Assembly: GCA_943736015.1 (NCBI GenBank)
Contig: OX031062.1
Location: 54,548,962-54,612,961 of the forward strand
Length of the DNA: 64,000 bases
Origin: Tridacna crocea
Lineage: Eukaryota > Mollusca > Bivalvia > Cardiida > Cardiidae
Direction: 5' to 3'
How positions within the stretch are numbered: position 1 is the stretch's first letter; every line of letters starts with the position of its first letter. Below are positions 54,801-64,000 of this stretch, piece by piece. The position numbers were made by a program, and so were the translations under genes. The notes under the pieces are model-generated. The model saw only the letters and a list, made by a program, of their open reading frames with translations, made no database searches and was not told the origin of the DNA.

Positions 54801-57373
54801 TGATTTTAACTGAATGCCGTTAACTCTTACCCACAGTCTGTTCGATGAAGCTTAGTCCATGACATGTACCTCGTATCCGAGAAGGAGTTCTTCATTTCTA
54901 TTGATTTATATGTATGCCTTTAAAATGGAACCCTTGATTGTTGGAAGTGACCGTTATGCACCGAAACTGTATATCTACATTAATGTGATAGCCCGGATTC
55001 CTGAGCTTGTACCCCCAGTCTGTGCTGTCATATCCGTAGTCTTTGACGCAAACCTTAAACTATCACAACGAGTTTTTGAGATTGTATCCTCTGTTCGTGG
55101 AATGTTCCCTCAGTGGTTTTTATTTCCTCTTAGACTTTAAACTCGTGCCCATAGTCCGTTGGATGTACCCTGAGGCACTAAACAACTGACCTTACTCGAA
55201 TGCTTTCATTTGCCCTTTTTGCAGATACCCTCAGTCCCTGAGACGTGTCCTAAATCTGTGAGATATACTGTAAGGGAGTAACTGTGCCCTGAGACCCGAA
55301 ACCTGTGTCGTAAGGCTGTACCCCATGCCCGTGTGACGTACTCAAGGATTTTAAGATGTGTCCTCAGTCCATAGGATATTCCCACATTACGTGTCTCGTC
55401 TTCTAAGGATTTGAGATCCTTCTCTTAGTTAGTGAGATGTATCCTCAGGCCATGAAACCGTGATTTTACTTCCAGCCTGCCATCTTTCACCATCACTCGG
55501 TAAGATGTTCCCATTGTCCCCTCTTTGCACTCTTAGACTGTGACTTTGCATCCAGAAGTACGCATAAACCCTGAAAACGTGTCCCTTCCTTTGTCAACCT
55601 TATGCCGTGTGCCTCTACTCAAGATAAAAAATTTCTGTAAGTTCCACTGATAAAAGCTTGAGCTCCATATTTACAACTGCGTCTAGACTTTTGATTTACC
55701 TTTAGTCGATTAGCTTGTGCAACTTTTCCCCACTTGGTGAACCGTTTTCGCAATTCTAGAGCTCTTGACCTAAGTTTATTGAATTAAGTTATCAGTCTAT
55801 GGTGCTATGCCCTTACTCTCTGGGGTTTTAAATGTGCCCTGTCTATTCTTTGACAAACGGTTTTATCCCAAAACCATTTGTCCTCTTTCTCTTTTACTCT
55901 GTCGCTCTTACTCTCTCCCTTACTTTGTCGTTCTGTCTATCCCTCTCTCTGGGATGTCTCTCTTTCTCTCTTCAATCCCTGTATATCTCCGTCATTCACT
56001 CATTCTTTCTTTTCTTATGTTTCTCTCGCTATCTCTGTCTATTTCTAACGTTTTCTTCCTATCTGTCTGTTTCTCTCTTATTCTGCCTAACCAATTTCCT
56101 GTCTTCTCCTGACTCCCTTTTTCTTTCGATCTGACTCCCTCTCTCATTCCTCTCTCTGTCTGTCTCTCTGTATCTTGTCACTGTCTCTCTCTGTGTCTAT
56201 TTTTCTCTCAGCATCTGTCTGTCTGTCCTTTCCCTCTCTCTCCCTTGCTTTATCTTTTTCTTTCTCAGGCTCTCTCTGGCTCAATCGTTCTGTCTCAGCC
56301 TCCCTCTGGCTCTATCTCTCTGCCTATCTCATGCTCTATCTCTCTGCCTCCTCTAGGCTCCATCTGTCGGGCTCTCTTTCCTAATCTCTGTCTTGCTCTT
56401 TTTCTCTCTGTCTGTCTCTCTGTGTCTCTGTCACTAACCAGATATCATAGATTACCTCATCTTATTACTTTCCTCAAATTCACAGACTGCAGAGTTTTTC
56501 TCTTTTCTTCCAAAACTGCATTTTCTATTTTATATTTATCCTCCTTCAGTTCCATTCAGTCCTTTTTACCCTCTGCCTATATGAAATATCGTTTGTTAGC
56601 ATGTTACCTCGGACCGTAAGCTTGAATGTTAAATGCTTTGAAATAGATGTAGATCAATAATTAATTACTATTCTGAAATGGGTCTTTTGCTATTAAATGT
56701 CACTGTCGTTCCTGACACAATTGAAACGTAATGGTTAGATCATACAGTTACTGAATCGCCCTGTGCATTAATATACACGATCACTCTCAATGCGATATCG
56801 ACCTCGGCTTTTAATTTTTATCATGCCGAATAAACGAATGTTTGCACCATATGATTAAATGAAACTTGTAAATATCGGATGTTCTAACGCATGACCATTT
56901 GCGATATTATATGTGTGTATGGTGTTTCAGATCGTATTCAATATTATGTTGGTGAAATCAAGGGGGTCAGTGCATCTCTCCATGTATTCATGGGATTCTT
57001 AAACCTGTAGTTTATACTCTAGCTGCTGGCTTTTTTTCAACATAATCATCGTCGAAACAATGAGCAACAGTTAATCAGTCCGCAATGACTATCAATAAAC
57101 CTGGGGAAGTAATTTTCCGAGCTGGTGATTGGCTACTTCCTTGTCCCGAAAATGACTAAGCTACTGAAATCTTCATTAGCGATTGATTTATGATATTGTG
57201 TAACTCAGTTTTAAACATTTTCTCAGTTATATCGCGGCGGCCAGTGCAACCACCCATACTTTTCTGAAGTTTCAGTAACCATTTCTTTGCACGCTTTTCT
57301 CCCCAAGCCACTGACAACCTTTCCACAGAACTATTGTCAAAATCGCTTTTAAGAGATCAGAGAAGAATTAATC
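51854..57373 (+). repeat. Large tandem repeat, unit 2 (5,520 bp)
   Basis: Colinear with unit 1 but lacks about 1.49 kb corresponding to roughly 46,060-47,550. The junction lies at 53,025-53,190 and is a patchwork of the two parental repeats. It shares point variants with unit 3 against unit 1 (e.g. GCCTCGGGACT at 52640 and 58160; unit 1 has GCCTCTGGACT). Confidence 0.93.
55879..56440 (+). repeat. Polypyrimidine tract, unit 2
   Basis: Near-identical copy of the tract in unit 1, at the same relative position. Confidence 0.92.
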
Positions 57374-60300
57374 CTGTCGCAATGAGTATACCAAACCTTG
57401 GAAAGAAATGGTCGAGCATGGCATTCCAACCAGCTTACCATGTCTCAAGTTCTGTATTCTACCGACTGAAATGCTGTCCATGTCTGGAGTCAAACGTTAA
57501 GATGATTTGTCGATTTGGAAATGCGGCGAAAGATTTTCGGGTAAATCAAAGGGAACTGATTTGAATCGAAAAATATGTTTTGCTGAACTCTTTTAGAATT
57601 TGCTAGAATTTAACACAAAGCTATGGATTTTATTATGCTTTTTAATCATTACTTTGATATTGATGATGATGATGATTATAATAATGGTGATGGTAGTTTT
57701 TGATGGTTGAGATGGTAGAGATGTTGGTAGGTCCGATAGCGGATTTATTTGTGGAGATAGATGTGTTTGTTTTCTTGGTGTTTTAACGCCACTTTCAACA
57801 TTACTTGCATGATATCCCGGCGGTCAGTGTAACCTACCCAGGCTTTATTGAAGTTTCTTCTACCGGTACTTTGGACACCACACCACTGTCTGCTTTCCCA
57901 CATAAACAGGTCGAACTGTTGATCGGTTTTAAGAAAAGAGTGAATCATGTGGCATTGAACATATAAAAAAGATCTTCAAAAGAAATTGGAACAGCTTTAG
58001 TTAGGGAGTCGAACCATCAACCCGAAATGTTTCGTTGGGATTGGGAACGGTACTAACGGAGCCTCTGGATTCTAAGATAGCTAGATAGATAGAAAGAGAC
58101 ATAGAGAGAGAAACAACGAGAAAATGACAGAACTTGAACATTACTTGAATGTTAATAACGGAGCCTCGGGACTTTAAGAGATATGAAAAGAGAGAAACAG
58201 TAAGAGAGCGGTGGAGGTTGAGAAAGCTTTTGACTTTGACATTTTTACTTTATAGTGGAAACATTGTATTGTGTGGATAAGAATTTGTTGAATTTGTTAA
58301 GGCTAATGATGGAAAAGCGAAATATCTAAACTGTGCTAGATTTTAACAGACATGCGATGAAAATGTTAGAGGGTAAATATAAAAGCCACTTGCTTCTTTT
58401 CCACATAACGTCAGTCAATGCATTGAATGTCTATAGCTATAGCAATAATAAATATAACCTGCATTGAAGGAAGGATCCATAAAATGAGACATTCATGTTG
58501 TTATAAACGATGGTGATTTACAGGGCTGGCTGTAAGGGGAGGTGGAGGCCAGGGAAAATTCATCAGATTTTGGTAAAAATTGTATTTGCTTTATTGCTTT
58601 TAGTCTATCTAGTTTTGAATTGGAAATTCTATGAACGATTTTCAGATGAATCCATCAGAGGAAACTGGTGTGAATCAAGAAAGGTTTTGTTTCTTGTTTT
58701 TTTCCTGAACTCTTTTAGAGTTTGTGACAACTCAGTAGAAAGCTATGGATATGGAGTTTACAATGATAATGACGATTATTCTTATGATGGTGGTGGTAGT
58801 TTTGATGGTTGAGTTGATAGTGATGATGATACTGCCGATTCCTGACTTATTGTTGATATGTTTATATTCAAGTCGCCAACTTGATTATTACTTACGTAAT
58901 ATCCCGGCGGTAAATGCACCTACCCATGTTTTATTGAAGTGTCTTTTACCAGTACTTTGCACATTGTCTGTTTTAAAGCACTGTCTACTTTCCCACATAA
59001 ACAAATCGAAACGCTGATCGGCGATACAGAAAAATGTATTCTGTCGCACTGAACATATGAACAGATATTAACAAAGAAATTGGAACAGTTATTGATAGGG
59101 GGTGGAACCAGCAACGCGAGAACTTTACGTCTGGAATGTTAAGAGTCTTAATGATTTTAAGAGATATGAAGACAGATTGTGACAGAGAGACAGAGAGTGC
59201 GTTACAGTTAGTTTGAGAGAGCTTTTGATTTTGACTTTATTTTATAGTGGAAAGGTTGTATTGTGTTGATGAAGAAATTGTTGAATTTGTAAGGCTGATG
59301 ACAGAAAAGCGAAATATCTAAACCGTGCTCGATGTTAATAGACATGTGTTGAAAGTGTTAGAGGGTAGAAGCCACTGGCGTCTTTTCCACATAACGTCAA
59401 TGCCTTGATTATCTATAGCTATAGCTTTAATAAATGTTACCTGCATTGCAGGAAGGATCCATTAAATGAGATATCTATGTTGTTATAAACGATGGTGATT
59501 TAAAGGGCTGGCTGTAAGGGGAGGTGGAGGCCAGGGAAAAATTCATCAGTTTTTGGTAAAATTTGTATTTGCTTCATTGCTTTTAGTCTATCTCGTGTTG
59601 ATTTAGTAGAGGTGGATGTGTTTGTTTTCTTGGTGTTTTAACGCCGACTTGCACATTACTTGAATATTCATAACGGAGCATCTGGATTGTAAGAGATGTG
59701 AAAACAGAGAAACAGTAAAAGAGAGGCTGAGTTTGTGAGGGAGTGAATTTGAGAAAGCTTTCGATTTTGACATTTTAACTTACTGTGTGGATAAAGAAAT
59801 TATTGAACTTGTAAGGCTAATGACAGAAAAGTGAAATATCTAAACAGTGCTAGATTTTAATAGACATGTGATGAAACTGTTACAGGGAAAATAGTATGAA
59901 ACGCACATAACGTCAATGCCTTGAATTTCTATATCTTTAATAAATGTTACCTGCTTTGAAGGAAGGATCCATTAAATGAGATATCCATGTTGTTATAAAC
60001 GATGGTGATTTACAGGGCTGGCTGTAAGGGGAGGTGGAGGCCAGGGAAATTTCATCAGTTTTTGGTAAAATTTGTATTTGATTTATTGCTTTTAGTCTAT
60101 CTAGTTTTGAGTTGGAAATGCTGTGAAAGATTTTCAGATTAATACATGAGAGGAAACTGGTGTGAATCGAGAGTTTTTGTTTTTTCTGAACTCTTTTAGA
60201 GTTTGTGACAACTGTAGAAAGCTATGGGTATGGAGTTTTTAATGCTTTTTAATCAATGCTTTGATAATGATGATGATGACTATTATTATTGTAATGGTGG

Positions 60301-63300
60301 TGGTAGTTTTGATGGTTGAGTTGATAGTGATGATGATAGTGCCGATTCCTGATTTATTGTTGGCAATAGATGTGTTTATTTTCCAGTTGTTTTTACGCCG
60401 ACTTGAATTTTACGTAATATCCCTGCGATAAATGCACTACCCATGCCTTATTGAAGTTTGTTTTACCAGGACTTTGCACATTATCTGTTTTTAACCACTG
60501 TCTGCTTTCCCACATAAAAAAATCGAAACGCCGGTCGGCGTTAAAGAAAAATGTATTCTGTCGCACTGAACACATGGAAAGATCTAAACAAAGGAATTGG
60601 AACAGCCTTTGATAGGGAGTCAAACAACCTATCCGAGAGCTTTACGTCTGGATTATTAAGAAGCCTCATGATTTTAAGAGATATGAAGAAAGAGAGATTG
60701 TGACAGAGAGACAGAGAGTGTGAGGAATTGAGTTTGAGAGAGCTTTTGATTTTGACTTTATTTTATAGTGAAAAGGTTGTATTGTGGATGAAGAAAATGT
60801 TAATTTTGAAAGGCTAATGACGGAAAAACGAAATATCTATACCGTGTTAAGAGTTTAAAAGGGATGTGCTGAAAATATTTAGAGGTTAAATATCGGAACT
60901 AGTATAAAATCTGCTCGCCCCTTTTCCACATAACCATCGTTGAAACGATGAACAGTAGTGAGACGGAAGATTTGCAGTTAATTTCATCAAATAAGGGAAA
61001 ATAATCTTCCGTGCTAGAGCTGTGGATAAACGACTGATATACCAGACTAGTCTTTTACAATTGGTAGTTTGAGTGGTTGATTGTATGTGTTTAACAGCGT
61101 TTTCAACAATATATTCAAGTTATATCACGGCTGCCAGTACACTTACTCATGTTTTCCTGGAGTTCAGTAACCAGTACTTCGCACAATGTTCTTCCCAAAC
61201 CACTGACTGCTTTTCCACATAACTATTATCAAACCTGCTGAGAGGTTAGAGAAGAATTAATTCTGTCGAAATGAGTATCATCAACTCCCAGAAAAGCATG
61301 TCCGAGCAGGGGATCTAAACCAGCTAACCCGTGTCTCAAAGTTCAGTTCGCTACGGACTCAATTGCTATTTAATCATTTGTGGTGTTAAACGTCAATATA
61401 GTGTTGATTTGGAAATGCTGTGATAGTTAGAGTAAGATTAATAAAAAATATAGAACTTTTTTTAATCGCGAAATATCTATATCTGCAAAACGTTTGAAAT
61501 ACTTTCAGTCCAAGGTAGTAGGTGTTTGGTCAGTATCATAGTTTTATATTTTGGTCTAGCTAGCTCCCGGTCAGTACTGGTCATCAGTCCTTGCTATGTA
61601 GCTCTAGCCCCTGAGAGAAGTCAACAGACGCTTGAGATTCAGCTAAGTCCTTCAGTTGAATACCCTGTACTCTCAGTCCGTGAGATCAGCCATTCCCCCT
61701 AAAAGAACTTTCCAGTAGGACTTACCGTTATTGAACCATGTGTTTTCCTCTCTGCATATGATGTTACTTTGGTTGGTGAAATGGAAACGGATGCCCAGAT
61801 TCTGGAAATTATTTTGATTTTAACTGAATGCCGTTAACTCTTACCCACAGTCTGTTCGATGAAGCTTAGTCCATGACATGTACCTCGTATCCGAGAAGGA
61901 GTTCTTCATTTCTATTGATTTATATGTATGCCTTTAAAATGGAACCCTTGATTGTTGGAAGTGACCGTTATGCACCGAAACTGTATATCTACATTAATGT
62001 GATAGCCCGGATTCCTGAGCTTGTACCCCCAGTCTGTGCTGTCATATCCGTAGTCTTTGACGCAAACCTTAAACTATCACAACGAGTTTTTGAGATTGTA
62101 TCCTCTGTTCGTGGAATGTTCCCTCAGTGGTTTTTATTTCCTCTTAGACTTTAAACTCGTGCCCATAGTCCGTTGGATGTACCCTGAGGCACTAAACAAC
62201 TGACCTTACTCGAATGCTTTCATTTGCCCTTTTTGCAGATACCCTCAGTCCCTGAGACGTGTCCTAAATCTGTGAGATATACTGTAAGGGAGTAACTGTG
62301 CCCTGAGACCCGAAACCTGTGTCGTAAGGCTGTACCCCATGCCCGTGTGACGTACTCAAGGATTTTAAGATGTGTCCTCAGTCCATAGGATATTCCCACA
62401 TTACGTGTCTCGTCTTCTAAGGATTTGAGATCCTTCTCTTAGTTAGTGAGATGTATCCTCAGGCCATGAAACCGTGATTTTACTTCCAGCCTGCCATCTT
62501 TCACCATCACTCGGTAAGATGTTCCCATTGTCCCCTCTTTGCACTCTTAGACTGTGACTTTGCATCCAGAAGTACGCATAAACCCTGAAAACGTGTCCCT
62601 TCCTTTGTCAACCTTATGCCGTGTGCCTCTACTCAAGATAAAAAATTTCTGTAAGTTCCACTGATAAAAGCTTGAGCTCCATATTTACAACTGCGTCTAG
62701 ACTTTTGATTTACCTTTAGTCGATTAGCTTGTGCAACTTTTCCCCACTTGGTGAACCGTTTTCGCAATTCTAGAGCTCTTGACCTAAGTTTATTGAATTA
62801 AGTTATCAGTCTATGGTGCTATGCCCTTACTCTCTGGGGTTTTAAATGTGCCCTGTCTATTCTTTGACAAACGGTTTTATCCCAAAACCATTTGTCCTCT
62901 TTCTCTTTTACTCTGTCGCTCTTACTCTCTCCCTTACTTTGTCGTTCTGTCTATCCCTCTCTCTGGGATGTCTCTCTTTCTCTCTTCAATCCCTGAATAT
63001 CTCCGTCATTCACTCATTCTTTCTTTTCTTATGTCTCTCTCGCTATCTCTGTCTATTTCTAACGTTTTCTTCCTATCTGTCTGTTTCTCTCTTATTCTGC
63101 CTAACCAATTTCCTGTCTTCTCCTGACTCCCTTTTTCTTTCGATCTGACTCCCTCTCTCATTCCTCTCTCTGTCTGTCTCTCTGTATCTGTCACTGTCTC
63201 TCTCTGTGTCTATTTTTCTCTCAGCATCTGTCTGTCTGTCCTTTCCCTCTCTCTCCCTTGCTTTATCTTTTTCTTTCTCAGGCTCTCTCTGGCTCAATCG

Positions 63301-64000
63301 TTCTGTCTCAGCCTCCCTCTGGCTCTATCTCTCTGCCTATCTCATGCTCTATCTCTCTGCCTCCTCTAGGCTCCATCTGTCGGGCTCTCTTTCCTAATCT
63401 CTGTCTTGCTCTTTTTCTCTCTGTCTGTCTCTCTGTGTCTCTGTCACTAACCAGATATCATAGATTACCTCATCTTATTACTTTCCTCAAATTCACAGAC
63501 TGCAGAGTTTTTCTCTTTTCTTCCAAAACTGCATTTTCTATTTTATATTTATCCTCCTTCAGTTCCATTCAGTCCTTTTTACCCTCTGCCTATATGAAAT
63601 ATCGTTTGTTAGCATGTTACCTCGGACCGTAAGCTTGAATGTTAAATGCTTTGAAATAGATGTAGATCAATAATTAATTACTATTCTGAAATGGGTCTTT
63701 TGCTATTAAATGTCACTGTCGTTCCTGACACAATTGAAACGTAATGGTTAGATCATACAGTTACTGAATCGCCCTGTGCATTAATATACACGATCACTCT
63801 CAATGCGATATCGACCTCGGCTTTTAATTTTTATCATGCCGAATAAACGAATTTTTGCACCATATGATTAAATGAAACTTGTAAATATCGGATGTTCTAA
63901 CGCATGACCATTTGCGATATATGTGTGTATGGTGTTTCAGATCGTATTCAATATTATGTTGGTGAAATCAAGGGGGTCAGTGCATCTCTCCATGTATTCA
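57374..64000 (+). repeat. Large tandem repeat, unit 3 (at least 6,627 bp, cut by window end)
   Basis: Retains the 1.49-kb segment missing from unit 2. The sequence at 64000 corresponds to about 51,470 of unit 1, so roughly 385 bp would complete it; the array may continue. Confidence 0.92.
62893..63453 (+). repeat. Polypyrimidine tract, unit 3
   Basis: Near-identical copy, with a few private changes (e.g. ATCTGTCAC in place of ATCTTGTCAC near 63187). Confidence 0.92.

Overview
The window is nuclear DNA from an animal, most likely a heterodont bivalve mollusc. Both protein genes have introns with GT-AG type junctions. The intergenic and intronic DNA is packed with repeat types I associate with bivalve genomes: tRNA-derived SINEs with the 'gatatgactgaaa...ttgaaag.(g)cgttaaa' tail, Helitron-like/pearl elements with a terminal hairpin and tandem ~145-156 bp cores, and TTAA-flanked MITEs. 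The species call is inference; eukaryote with metazoan gene content is certain.

Genes. (1) 88-5009, plus strand: the last five coding exons of the mitochondrial Glu-tRNA(Gln) amidotransferase subunit B gene (GATB), about 240 residues; the catalytic N-terminal part lies left of the window. (2) 15425-9000, minus strand: a complete four-exon coding region for a TMEM168-like multi-pass membrane protein of 712 residues. The two genes converge, with about 4 kb of MITE-filled DNA between their stop codons. I find no other intact gene; open frames in the remaining 48 kb are by-products of repeats.

Region by region. 1-16 kb: both genes; introns and spacer hold about 24 copies or fragments of a MITE (full copies close to 229 bp including TTAA at both ends) that has a perfect 32-bp palindrome with a single-base centre. 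16-22.6 kb: sparse sequence upstream of TMEM168 with a possible solo LTR and SINE fragments. 22.6-31.5 kb: more MITEs (one nested inside another), a three-copy GGGCCC fold-back array, and a Helitron-like element. 31.5-43 kb: nested Helitron-like elements with tandem cores (11 units of ~144 bp; 6 units of 156 bp), SINEs and the last MITEs. 43-64 kb: a different landscape, with no 229-bp MITEs; same-orientation, diverged SINE-like segments that have become a large tandem array with units of 7,011, 5,520 and more than 6,627 bp. Each unit contains a degenerate ~21-bp minisatellite and a ~560-bp C/T-only-like tract.

The strongest unusual signals are: mirror-symmetric (covarying) substitutions between MITE subfamilies, all four being complement swaps; inversion of palindrome centres in two unrelated element families; a GC-AG or tandem-acceptor intron in TMEM168; and a patchwork recombination junction inside the 5.5-kb array unit.
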